Assembly (NCBI RefSeq): GCF_014898815.1
Contig: NW_026515543.1
Location: forward strand, 4,402,001-4,466,000
Length of the DNA stretch: 64,000 bases
Origin: Panonychus citri
Taxonomy: Eukaryota; Arthropoda; Arachnida; Trombidiformes; Tetranychidae
Reading direction: 5' to 3'
Shown: positions 37,901 through 50,400 of the stretch, one piece after another
Numbering within the stretch: the stretch's first letter is position 1
How the letters are laid out: each line of letters starts with the position of its first letter
Position numbers and translations under genes: made by a program
The notes under the pieces: generated by a model
Databases searched by the model: none
What the model was told of the DNA's origin: nothing
Seen by the model: the letters and a program-made list of their open reading frames with translations, nothing else

Positions 37901-39851
37901 TTGAATAGCTTAACCTTCAACTTCAATTGATTATTTACTCATCTTTTGTTTTCTCTTCCTTTTAGATGACGTTCTTCTTTTCTTCAAAATGTATGATCCC
38001 AAGAACAAATTCATTACTTATTGTGGTCTTGCTCATTTGCCTGCAAATACCAAGACCCGAGACATTATTCCTTTCTTGAATAAGAAGGCTGGTTTTCCAC
38101 CAAACACTCCACTCGATCTTTATGAGGTTCGTGTGTTTTTCTCGATAAATTTTTATTCGTATTGTGATTGAAATTGATCAATCAAATTATTATTTTCCAT
38201 TATATCTACAGGAAGTCAAACCTAACATGGTTGAACCAATCGAAGACTTAGACCAACCATTGAATAAAGTGTTGGATGAACTTATGGATGGGGATATCAT
38301 TGTTTTCCAAAGATCAGACCTAAAATTAGGACCTGAATATGAACTGCCCACTGTCGCTGACTACTTTAAGGATCTCTTCAATAGGGTTGAAGTTATTTTC
38401 TGTGATAAACAACTTCAAAATGATCAAGGTATCGCTTTGGAGTTATCTCTGAAAATGAAGTATGATCAAATAGCCACTGCTCTGGGTCAGAGATTAGGAT
38501 GCGATCCATATTTAATACAGTTTTACAGACCTCAAAGGTAACATAGTTTTTTCTTTGCATCATTTATACTTGCATAGTGTAAACATTACAATTGGTTTAA
38601 TTGTGTTTCTTGTTATTTTCATTATCGTTAGTTACCGAGATGCTCATTGTGGTCCACTGAAATGTAATTATGAAGGTAACTTGCAGGAGATTTTAACTAA
38701 TTATAAACCAAGGCAGCCTAAGAAATTATATTATCAATTGGTAAGTATTAGTAAATTGTCAAATTTAACTTATTTACTAATACTAATGCTACAAATTTAT
38801 TATTCATCAATATTTACAGTTAACTATTCGCGTCAATGAGTTGGAAAATAAAAAGCCATTTAAATGTGTATGGGTCAACAATAAGCTTAAGGAAGAGGTA
38901 ATGAAAACTGATTTTCATTATTGATTGGTGATTTGAAATTAATCTGTGATTTTTTTTTGTCTTCACCCACTTACAGAAAGAGCTTCAACTGTATCCAAAT
39001 AAAAACGGAACTGTTGCTGAGCTTTTAAGCGAAGCAAGAAAACAAATCGAACCTTCTGAAGAAGGAAGTGGTCAACTGAGACTTTTAGAAGTTTCCTCGA
39101 ACAGGATAACAACAATTCATAATGAAGATATACAATTGGAATGTTTAAATCCTGTGGGTAATAAGACATTTAGAATTGAAGAAATACCCAAGGACGAAAT
39201 GGTCAAAGAATCTGGAGATTTTGTCATTCCCGTGACACATTTTCAAAAGGAGATTTATCATACATTTGGTACACCCTTTTTGCTTAAACTGAGAAATGTA
39301 AGAAACCGAGTTGGTCATTATAAGAGTTTGTTTAGACCTTAATCTTTTTTACATGTTATCTAATTACTAAATTACTTGATCTTAATTATTTAGGGTGAAC
39401 CATTTTCGGCTGTGAAAGATAGAATTCAGAAAAAGTTAGATGTTCCTGACAAAGAATTCGAAAAAGTAAGTGTTTACAATTTTATAGAAAGAAAATAATA
39501 AATTAACTTTAAATTTCCTCACCTAATAACCTTTCATCAGTTCAAATTTGCCATCATTTTGGGCTCTAAACCACAATATTTACCAGAGGATAGTGATTAT
39601 ATCGTAAGCAAAGATGATTTCCAAGTCCAATCAATTCAGAGTAAGTGCCAATCAATTTGTCAAATTTTTTCTCTTCAATTTAAATTGTACTAACTGTTAT
39701 TTTTTGGTTTAATTAACAATTTATAGACAGCCTTCAGACTGGACAAACAGACAAATGGACTAAACCATGGTTAGGTCTTGATCATGTCAATAAAGCGCCG
39801 AAAAGATCAAGATACAATTACTTGGAAAAGGCCATAAAAATTCACAATTAA
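34525..39851 (+). CDS. USP7: USP7 (HAUSP) ubiquitin-specific protease, 17 coding exons
   Basis: Exons: 34525-34652, 35060-35158, 35347-35420, 35604-35668, 35849-35937, 36036-36411, 36613-36896, 37029-37330, 37418-37888, 37966-38126, 38212-38537, 38632-38740, 38820-38897, 38977-39297, 39394-39465, 39541-39640, 39727-39851. All junctions are GT-AG and total 3180 nt, giving 1059 residues (human about 1100). USP7 removes ubiquitin from MDM2, p53, histones and other nuclear substrates. The MATH/TRAF-like substrate domain (about 10-150) keeps the DW pair at 112-113. The USP core has Cys171 (NQGATCYMN), His415 (HGGHY) and Asp432 (KFDDD). Ubiquitin-like domains follow, ending PWLGLDHVNKAPKRSRY and a basic tail near IKIHN, the part that activates the enzyme in the human protein. 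The poly-Gln N-terminus of the vertebrate form is absent. Exon 9's donor is GTGTGT, chosen because it restores the KMYDP frame. Confidence 0.97.
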
Positions 39852-41544
39852 AATCAACCAACTGCATGATGAATTCACTAATCCATTGATTAAAAAACGG
39901 ATCCTACGTTAACCACACTCAAATACACACACATACACACATAAACACACACACACACAAGAGTCTAATTCCCCACTGGTCGTGCTTTTAAACAACAAAA
40001 AAGAAACGTCGACACTCATATACACATCTAAAGTCATCTGATTCAAAGATAAACAAAAGCAAATTATTATTATCAACTATATCTAAAGAAAAGAAAAGAA
40101 AATCATCATCAGCTGATTGAATGATGAAAAACCAAACTAATCAACAAAACCTCAGTTTGCAAGTTTTTGTTATTATTTATTGTGCTTGTTATTGTGGTAA
40201 TTGTTTGTGTATTTTGCTGTGTGATGATCACAATGATTATACTAATTGGTTTAAATAATCCAACAAAAGTATAAGCATTTATTGATCCATATGACTATCA
40301 TCACTTAATTGGCACGTTATTCGTGTTAATTACTTTTAAAATAGTTATATATTAGGAAGAAGTTTTTATTAAATATATGGAAAGAGTGTGAAAAAAAGTT
40401 AATCAAGATGCTAAATTAGCATCTTTCGTATTAATCTTACTAATTAATTCACACACAAAACACAACAGTCCCCGAATATACAATCACAATACTATTTAAA
40501 CTGAGGTTTTTTCGTTGATTTGATTTAAATTGTAATTGGATTTATGGCAAACGAAAAAAAAGATGAACTAAATTCGCTGATGTCTCATCATCTTTTTGAT
40601 GGAAAATCCTTTTTTTCTGTGCTCGAAATCATGTTAAGAGAATTCATCTTTTTTTCTTCACTCTTCTATTTTTCTTTCTCTCTTTCTGTCTCTTTTCACT
40701 TTTCGTCTCTTTCTATCTTCTTTTTCTTCTTCTTCCACTCTTCTCTTTAACTCAATTCATGAGAAGCTCATTCATAAAAAAAACCAAGTTCATTGGGTAA
40801 TCATTAAAAAATACAAAATCTTTTCTAGTAATTAGTGAATAAACTCAAAAAATTTATTCCATCTTAAGAATTGAAAGTTTGATTTCGGGAGAGACTCAAC
40901 AATCATAAATGGTCAGTTTTACTTTTCCTTCATTCGATTGTTTAATTTGATCAAGGGCAAGGTAGAGATTAGGATATTAAATGGGAAAGATGATTAGTTA
41001 ATCATTCTAATGATTAACCCTTTCTTTCTGTCAACAATTAACCTAATTTTTGATTAGGGTTTGGATGAATCTCAACAAGGGAAACATTGAGTTTCCCTTT
41101 TTACCGTTATTGTTATCGCTTCATAATCATCTTTGTCATTTAAAGAAATTTTTTTCTTTAATTATCTTAATTGTTCATTATATTCCTGAATTATTGGGTG
41201 GAATCAGTTTGATGAACTTTTCTTTTTGGAAAACAATTAAGTTTAATTTCTTGAGGCGTGTGTTTCTCCAAGAGTTTGATGTTTTGATAGTTGATTGTTG
41301 GGCGATTAATTAATATCCTTTTCGGAATCATAATCAAGGTCTTTCATTTAATTCCCATGTTAACCTAGAATTAAATATAAACATAGAATCAAATATTGAA
41401 ACTAAAAGACAAACAACAATCAATTACCTTGATTTGAATAAATTACAGACTAAATTTAAGTTTAAATTAATTTCCGATTTGATGGCGAAGTTATTTTCAA
41501 CTATTGATCAACAAAAATCAAATCGACAATCAAATTGAGTCAAA
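39852..41544. other. USP7 3' region and spacer to convergent GST gene
   Basis: This holds the USP7 3' UTR, a CA-rich run at 39922-39959, and a near-perfect hairpin at 40405-40425 (AAGATGCTAA, one base, TTAGCATCTT). Small open frames at 40544-40750 and 41050-41313 are CT- or AT-driven and I do not believe them. Confidence 0.5.
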
Positions 41545-42319
41545 TTAAATATGATACAACCAAACTAGAGCATTATTTGGTTGAACAACTAATCTTGACC
41601 AAGTATCGGACTTGAGGTCACTTTCTAGTTGTTTGGTCCATCGATTGATATGAGAAAGACCCGATAAGTCAATTCCAATGGCGACAGAAAAGTTAATTGT
41701 AACACCGAGGGAAAGATCAGCGATCGTCAATGTATCGCCGGCCACATATTTGGTTTCGGCTAATGAATCGTCCAATTCTTTGGCCTTGTCTTTGAACAAT
41801 TGATCAGCTTCAGAATCTATGGAACCGTTTGCAATAAATGGCCTCAGTGTCGCATACATGGTGCCGATGTCCCAATATAACCATCGATCGATTGTGGCTC
41901 GAGCTTTTAAATCACTTGGATAAAGTGAGTTACCTGGAGCAAATCTATCCACCAGGTAGGTTAGAATAGCTCTACTGTGAATGAGAGATTGATTGTCAAG
42001 CGAATAACAATTAATGTATCACAATAATCAACTGATTGTTTACCTTTCCCAAAGAGTGAAATCACCATCAATCAAAGTTGGAACTTGATGAAATGGATTA
42101 ATCTAAGTTGAAAAGTTGCGAATTGATCAGATAGTCGATGAGAATCCCAAAGAATTAAGTTAATTGTTGATTACTTACTGAGGTAAATTCTGGCCTGAGA
42201 TGTTCATCAGCTATTAAACTAATCTTTGTCTCTTCAACTTTTAAATCAAGAAGTTTAATTAGAATCCGAACAACTCGAGATGGAGGAGATAAATCATTGT
42301 GAAACAATTGGATAGACAT
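41545..42319 (-). CDS. Delta-type glutathione S-transferase, three exons
   Basis: Minus-strand exons 42319-42179, 42102-42044 and 41974-41545 join through GT-AG introns to 209 residues, the usual length for arthropod delta GSTs. The enzyme joins glutathione to electrophiles such as insecticides and lipid peroxides in the cytosol. The thioredoxin-fold half has LSPPSR with the likely catalytic Ser11, the cis-Pro motif VPTL (Pro55) and the glutathione-binding ESRAI (66-70). The helical half opens with YPSDLKARATIDRWLYWDIGTMY, characteristic of delta/epsilon GSTs, and contains the N-capping region TIADLSLG. It is a complete gene with no visible damage. It is convergent with USP7 and head to head with the sirtuin. 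Epsilon class is the main alternative. Confidence 0.92.
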
Positions 42320-43084
42320 AACTAGAGAGCAACAATTAAGGGAAAATTAAAAGACTTTCTAATCAACATGAGGATGTTAATTTCTCAAATTTTCAATCAA
42401 AGGTAATTAACGATTATAATTTTGCTGCCACCTGTTGATTGTCATCTTTAATTGTTACAGAAACAATTTCTAAATCATTCTAACAATTAAATGATAACCA
42501 ATTAGGTTAGTTAGATTACCATTGTAACCCAAATGATTAAGAAAAATCAGCCAAAATTTTCATGAGATAATTCAATGAAATTCAATCAAAAACTCAGATC
42601 TTTACAAACTGATTGATCAATAAATCACTTCGACAATCAACTAATTCATTGTGATCTTAATTCATGTAAAGTTTTGTCGGTAAATTGTTGTAGCTCTTGG
42701 AGCCATTTAAATGATTGATTAAATGAGATTCCAATTATATTTGAAGATTAAACTATTGGTATCCTACCAATAATCCGTAGGATTACAATTTGAATTGATT
42801 AAAGTGTTTCTTGTAAATAGAAAATTAATAATTAACAATCACTGGAAAATTAGGAAAATGTTTCATAAGAAAAGGTTGAAATCATATGTTAACATTATTA
42901 GAAACAAACATAAACTACTCATACCTTTGGATTGTGTTTTCTTATTAAATTGTTAACAATTCAATCGTCATCAGATCCATTACACTTTGTGCTTTTAATC
43001 AGATTTGGTTAATCACTTCTGGTGATAATAGTTAATCAACTGATGACAATAAAGAGTCTTAATCAACAATAATCAAGGAGCAAC
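42320..43084. promoter_or_regulatory. Shared upstream region of divergent GST and SIRT6 genes
   Basis: The two start codons face away from each other across 765 bp, which must hold both promoters and leaders. No TATA box is clear. At 42755-42783 two overlapping inverted repeats (ATTGGTA/TACCAAT and ATCCTAC/GTAGGAT) share bases, so only one hairpin could form at a time. Confidence 0.4.
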
Positions 43085-44483
43085 ATGTCAGTCAATTACT
43101 CAGCTGGTTTGTCTCATTATGAGGAGAAAGGAGTTTGTGGATTGCCTGAGGTAAGTGTTTCTAAATTGTTTCTTTTAGTTAATTGTTACTTTAATTTCTT
43201 TCATAGTAATTAAAGTCTCGTGATTATGATTAATTGAGAAAATGTCTTCTAATTGTTTTGATTGTTTTCTTTATTTGGGTTTATTGTCATTCGTTTGTTA
43301 TGTTATGTTGTTTATTTTTTGTTTTTGTTTTTGTTTACCTTTGAAGATTGTGGAAGATTCTGAGAAGATAGAAGAGAAAATCAAAGTTGTTTGTGAATGG
43401 ATTAAATCATCTAAATGTGTCGTTATTCATTGTGGAGCTGGAATATCAACATCATGTGGAATTCCCGATTTCCGTGGACCCAAAGGAGTTTGGACTCTGG
43501 AGAAAGCAAAGGAAGATGAGGAGAGAAGGAAAAATAAACAAAATTCAATAAGAAGATCAAAAGATTGCAAAGCCTTTGCTCTCAAAAAGGAAACTGGTGA
43601 TGATAAAGAACCAGAAAATCAATCATCCGATCTTCTATTGGAATCAACATCAATCGGACAAAGTATCTCATTCGAAGCGTCAAAACCAAGTTACACTCAC
43701 AGGTAATCGATCAGTTTAATCGGATTAACTGAGAGTCTTTACCTTAACATGATCAGAACAATTGTCCAAACATGATGGTCATCAGATTCCCTCAGAATTG
43801 ATGGTGAAGTGATGATCGTATGATAATCATTGATTTCTTGACATGTAGACTTAATTTTTTTTTCTTCTTCTTTTCCATGTAGAGCATTAAATCAATTGGC
43901 CTCATCGGGTCTTATTCACTTTATAATTAGTCAAAATGTTGATGGATTATTTCTGAAAACTGGAATTAATCGTAGATTCATTTGTGAACTTCATGGTAAC
44001 TTTTTCCTCGATGAATGTGATACATGCGAATCACGTTTCATCCGGTCAACATCAAGTCCAACCATGGGTTTAAAGGTCTCTACCCGATCATGCCCTCGAC
44101 CTGGGAGACCATGTAGAGGACATTTACGTGATACAATTCTTGACTGGGAAGATGATTTACCTGTCGGTGAATTGGAAATGGCCCAACAATTTGCCGCTAA
44201 AGCGGATCTTTGTATTTGCCTTGGAACTAGTTTACAGATCGTTCCAGCCGCTAATCTGCCCTTTGTTTGTAAGAAAAGGAAATCAGACCAAGGGAAAGTT
44301 ATCATAATTAACTTACAACCGACTAAATTTGATCATAAAGCTGATTTGGTTCTACATGATTACGTTGATTCTGTTTTGGAGCGAATCTGTAAACAATTAA
44401 ACATCTCTGTACCTGATTATGATCCAGCTCATGATTTAACCAAATTAGTCGAGACCAACAATCAGCTCAACCTGTGGAAATGA
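43085..44483 (+). CDS. SIRT6: SIRT6-type NAD-dependent protein deacylase, three exons
   Basis: Exons 43085-43150, 43347-43702 and 43883-44483 join by GT-AG to 340 residues. The N-terminus MSVNYSAGLSHYEEKGVCGLPE is typical of SIRT6. The enzyme removes acetyl or long acyl groups from histone H3 and other proteins with NAD, in the nucleus. The NAD site is GAGISTSCGIPDFRGPKGVW (52-71), QNVD is at 158-161 and the catalytic His178 is in ELHGNFF. Zinc ligands are Cys186, Cys189, Cys211 and Cys218, the last pair closer together than in vertebrate SIRT6. Later motifs are RDTILDWED, GTSLQI and NLQPTK. Residues about 77-128 are a Lys/Arg/Glu-rich insertion between GVWTLEK and the SFEASKPSYTH block, much longer than the usual loop. 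The disordered vertebrate C-terminal tail is absent. Confidence 0.95.
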
Positions 44484-47400
44484 TTATTCAATCATCTCAA
44501 TATTAATTATCTTCATTATTGCCATTAATCAAATCAATTTACTCGTCACTTCAAATGGACAATAAAAAAAACCCAAAACAATTGGATGGACAATTAAACC
44601 TCAAAAACCACGATAATGACGCACATAGAACACAATTTAAACCAACAATCAACTTTATTAATAGAAATATGACCTTAAATTAATTATATCGCCATCAATT
44701 GATCGTAATTGTAAACAATTATCTCATCAAAATTATATGTATCATATGAAACACCAGGAAATCAAGTTTAAGTTCATCCGATCACAATTTGATCTGTTAA
44801 CTATCTCACAATATAAACAATTAATTAAAGAGACTCACCTTGATTTAATCATCTTCAGTCTCATCTTTCTGGTTATTTAAAGTTGCTTTCTGAATACAAC
44901 AATTCAGGTTCACAATTTAATTAATTGTGAACTGAAAACTTCCTGACCTTCCCTTAAATACCAGAATACTGGGAAAGTAGTTAACTGTTAATTCAGTGAT
45001 TAAACTATTATAATATTAAAAGATTTGTTGATTATCATTGAAAGTGGTTAACTAATCAATCAAAAATTGATTCAATCAAATTAAAATCATTGATTCTGTT
45101 GTCCATCAACAACAACAATTTAAAAAGTATCACTTTTTGTTTTCTTACTAAACTCTTGATTATACAATTAATGATTATTGTTAACTAACACCAATTAAAT
45201 TAGATAAATTGTTCAGTAATCATGATAATCGTAATAATTTATTAATCTCTTCCAGGTCAATTAACTAAAGCCTTAAGTAACTTTGTTTCTGCTTAATTAA
45301 ATACTTGAATCTAACATTAGAATCGCAATTTAAATTTGTAAATTGCTTGAAAACTCAACAATTATCATGAGGCTTAATTAACATCAACTTTATTATTAAA
45401 CAGTAATCAAATTTTAATCCAAATTACTGATCAACTAATCAACTACAACATCTTCTTGATGATTACAATCAACCAGAAAAACAGAAATTTAATTTAATTG
45501 TGATAAGTTTTCATTAATTAAATGAAAACACCTTAAATCTAATGATTAATTTATGTTTATTAAAATTTTAATTGTGTTACTATTTCAAATGATTAAGATT
45601 TAAATTAAATCTTTCCTTAAATAACATTTATATATTTGAATGTTGGAAAATGATTTAAAATCAACAACAAACAATTAACAACTCGCAATTAATACAATTT
45701 AAAAAGTGAGACTATGATTAAATGAAGATACATTTGCTTAATCATCAACAAACAAAAAAATGATTACAATTAAATCTCAGACAACAATTAAACTAAATCA
45801 TTAAACAAGAAAAAGTAAAAACAAATGGAAAGTTGAAAAACAATTTAAAATTTTCAATCGACAATTAAAAGTTTAAAATTAACGAAAAACTAATTAAATT
45901 CAATTGAATCATCATCATTAACTTTTCTTACATAATCCTAATCAATTAATTAGATTATGAAAATAATTAATCATCATGATTTATTGATTAATTCAAGTTA
46001 ATCTTAATCACAAGTTGTTGTGACAAAAACAATAACAACAATCAAGGTCAAGGTTTATCAACCTCCTTGTTATTAATTGTGATTAACATTGAATAAAAAA
46101 TTTAATTACGAGAATGCGTCATTGATTAACTAGTTAATTGTAAGTTAATTGTGAAAAAAAAACTGTGTTGATTAAATTGACGAACTACATATTAGTCTTT
46201 GGGTGATTAAATTAATCCAGTTGAGAGCAACAAAATCTCACGTTTACCAGATTAACAATCAATATAAATTGTTGACCGATTTTCTTAATTGTTTGTCTGA
46301 TCATAATTTACTTTTCCAAGCAATTTAATCACAACAAGATTAACAAACTATTAACTCTTTAAACTGATCAACGCCAAGGAAATAATTGTTGATACATTTA
46401 ACCACAGAATCAACAACAACAATTTAAGTTAATCAATGTCACCAACATTCACAGTTTTCTTGATTGTTATTAATTGTTACATAATAACTTGTTTTCTTAA
46501 TAAAAATCTTCTTTATAATTGAAATTAAATTGAAAGAAAATTAATTTCCCTAAGAAAATTAAACTAACCATTAGTTGATCATGTTTTATAACCTTGACAT
46601 TGTTAACAATTTAGTTCCTCTGATTAGCCCCAAGGAATTGCTTTCCATTTATAAAACGACAATTTATCAATTGATTATCGTTGTAATTAATATTATCTAA
46701 TCAACCTGAGAATGTTGAATGTTAATTATAATTAAATTAAAAACCAATATTGAACTTGAATTGGTTAGATTTTTCTAAATCTTTGTCTAAATAAACTTAA
46801 ATTGTTGCTTAATTTTTTGTCGAATTTTTTTTCCAGTTAATTGTCATAGTGATTAAGTCGCAAATTGTTCATTACATAACTTAATTGTTACAACAATTTA
46901 TTTTCCTGTCTCATCATATGTACGAGTTGCTACATGGTGGAAATATTTTCATCATTTACTTTATGTTGAATTCAATTGTGATCCCTTGGTGATTATCAAC
47001 TGGTCATTTCTATGGACAAAGGGAAGTTAATTGTATTTGTTTGATTGTTAATTGTGACTAGAAAACATTGAGATGATCACAATTAGCTAATCATCTTGTT
47101 GTTTGGAGTAAAAAATCATGAAGGAAATGTCATGATGGCGAAGAAGATAATTTTCTCAAGGAATATTTTCAATTCGAAATTAACCTTTTTTTCCTTAATC
47201 ATTTACAAGGTTTAAAATTGGAATTAACAATCAACTAAATTTATCAAATCATCAAGTGGACAATTAAATCACAAGACAAAACAAAGTAACAAAACGATAA
47301 CAAGATAATTAGTTTCCCAATTAATTCAATTTCATAATCATTACCAATCCAATAAAAGGTAAATAATCAACATTTTCCCTCCAATTCAGTGTCACATTCC

Positions 47401-50400
47401 CAATCTAATCAATCAAAATTAAGTTAATTAGCTAATTACCAATAATACAAGAAAAAATAAAAGAAATCAAGTTAATCAGTTTCTATTTTTTGTTCTAATC
47501 TAACAAATTCGACGGCGACTTTTGTCCATTTCCATTGGTCAACCGATATTATCAAATTCGGGGTCAGTTTTAATTGTCAATGTTTCTCAATTTACCTTCA
47601 AGTTAATTGTAATTAATAACTTTGTTTCTAACTGATTATTATGATTTATATTTGCTAGAGAATCAATCAGCTTAACAGTGGGCGATTATTGATATAACTG
47701 ATTTAACTAATCATTCACTTACGAATATACATTTACCCTGATTAACTGGATAATCTAAATTGCAAGTACATGTTCATTATTTACCTTGTTAACTTAATTT
47801 GATTTCTTTCTGGTTGATTATTATTGTTAACAATCAACAATCAATCAACTAATAGAATGTAACTAAAAAAAAGTGACTTACCGATTTAATGAGTTTTACA
47901 AATCCATCTAAAAGTAGTTTAGTTAATCAAAGATAATCTATTTTTATGATTAAATGATCAATCGATTGTACAACAATTAAATCAGCAAATGATTGAAGAT
48001 GATGATTGTCTAATTTAAAAAGAAATCAATTCTCTATGTTGATTAAATTATAATAGAAACTATTAATATGTATTATTAAATTTAATCGAGTCTTTAATTA
48101 ACTTTTAGTAAAGTTTTTCGATTGATTCGATTGATACAAATTGTACCAATATTGTAGTTAATTGTTGAGAGTGAACAACAACAAACTTGATTGGTATTAG
48201 GTAATGATGGAAACTCAAACAATTAAGAGAAATTAAAAGAAATTGTTTCCTATTTTTAGTGGGAAATTTCATTTCCTTTTAAACAGAAAACATTTTCATC
48301 TTAATCCAAGGTTGATTGTTGATTCCAATTGTTTTCATGTTGATTGTTGATCTCAGTAATTACATGGACTTTCATTGAGCTCAACAATCAACCGATAATT
48401 CAGTTGATTGATTAGTATGATGAGTAGGGTTTTTTTCATTTATTTCTCTCTCTCAACTTCAGGGTAGAAATGAACTTGTTCAGCTTAACATGAGCATGAT
48501 AATCATGTTGGAATTAAATTGTTGCCAAAAAATTTTCTTATTGAAATGATGAGTGGAAATCTCATCACAATTTAACTTGTCATCTAACTAATGTAATGTT
48601 TAGTAAATTGTTGCTGATTTTATCCAAGTTCAAATGATTACTTGTTAATTGTGGCTAATTAATTAGAGCAGAATGATAAATAGCACAGAAAGAAACACAA
48701 TTAAAAGTGTCAATGTTTACATTCAACTAAAGAACGAATTAGAAAATTGTCCAAACCAAATTAATTAATTGATTCTTTCTCATTAAGTACCGTTAGTTTG
48801 TCAAAATTAAAGAAAAACAAATCAATCACTTAATTAACATACTCGAAAAGTAATTAGTTAATTAATTGGTTTACATAAACAACCTGTTGTTATATTGGTA
48901 TTGATTTCGACAACTTTTCATCAATTGAAGCGAAAAGGTTAATCAATTTATTTTAATTTTTTCCGATTATTAATTACTACTAATTAACCTTGGATTAGAA
49001 AGTGACAACAATCAACTAATTATATATTTTTCATGTTCTGTTGCTTTAATCTGATTTAAATCATTTGCTTTCTTATGTATTGGTAAACTTTTTCTGGTTA
49101 TTTCTGTTTCCTATTTTTTTACCTCTCTCTCTCTCTCTCTCTTAATTGTTGATTGTTAATTGTGATGATTAGTGTGTTCCAATCAAAATAATAGAGTTAA
49201 TTTCATGTTTTGTTTCCTGTTGATTAATTTTCCTTCAACTCCTTCCTTGCTCTAGTTAATAGACCGTATCTACAGATAATCTTACCGGCCAATAAAAGTT
49301 TCTGTTGATTGTTGGGTTTGCAATTTATTAAATTGTTACAAAATTGTTCACAATCATTGATCATAATTTAATCACTATTATATTTTTTTGATTCTTCATC
49401 TTCACACTTTCTTTTCATTGACTTAATCAAACTTGTTGTCATCCAACAATCAATCCAATTAAATCATTTCTTTTTCCTTCCTGATCGTTACAATCATAAT
49501 TTACAATTAAACTAATCATTGTATCAATGTAATTGTTTATTAAAAGTTATACAATTACAATTGTTTTCATCATTTTGATTGTTTCAAATTGTAATTTCAG
49601 TCCAAAACTTACATTCACAATTAGATTAATTCTTGGAGATTTAAATTGTTTATTTAATGAAAACGTTGATTGTTGGTAAACATTAATTGTAACTCAATTT
49701 GAATTGATTTTATTTCCTTATTGTCATCAGATTTAAATATCAATCTCAAAGGTAACAATTTAATTAACCTGTGAACTTGTCTCAATATTTGATAATCAAT
49801 AACAAGGTCAATCAATGAGAATTGATTTAATTAGTTTTGCTAATCAATGACTAGATTAGAATTAATTTTGAGAAAAGAAAAACAATTAACCTTAACTATT
49901 TAATTTACGATATGACAATTTACCTTTTAATTAAAGTGATCAACTTTTTCACGATTAAATGATTAACATAATTGTGGTTAATTGATAGATTGCGATTCAA
50001 TAGTAGTTGATTAATTTGATTGGAAAAAAGCAACAATCCAATCAATTAAGAAATTAAATCATCAATAATCTACAACAATCTATGCTTTGCATTCATAATC
50101 AAGAACAAAGAACGAGTTTAAATTGTGAACAATTTAATGTTAATTAAACTTTCCACGAGTGTGATATAATTTTTGCTCCTAAATTGTATCATGAAAAGTT
50201 AATCATCAAGTAAAAAAATCTATTGATGAAAATGCTAAACTCTAATAATGATATTCAGTTGATTACTTTTCAAAGAATCAACTGAGTACAAACAGTTAAT
50301 CAGAATTAACTTGGAAATTAACCAAAATAATTAAGATGATTAAGAGACAAGTCACGTGGATGTTAATTCACTGGAAAAGATTTTGTTGATGATGATGATG

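Noticed and set aside
41050..41313. 87-residue open frame in the USP7-GST spacer
   Set aside because: Composition is that of AT-rich non-coding DNA, with no domain, no splice context and no promoter.
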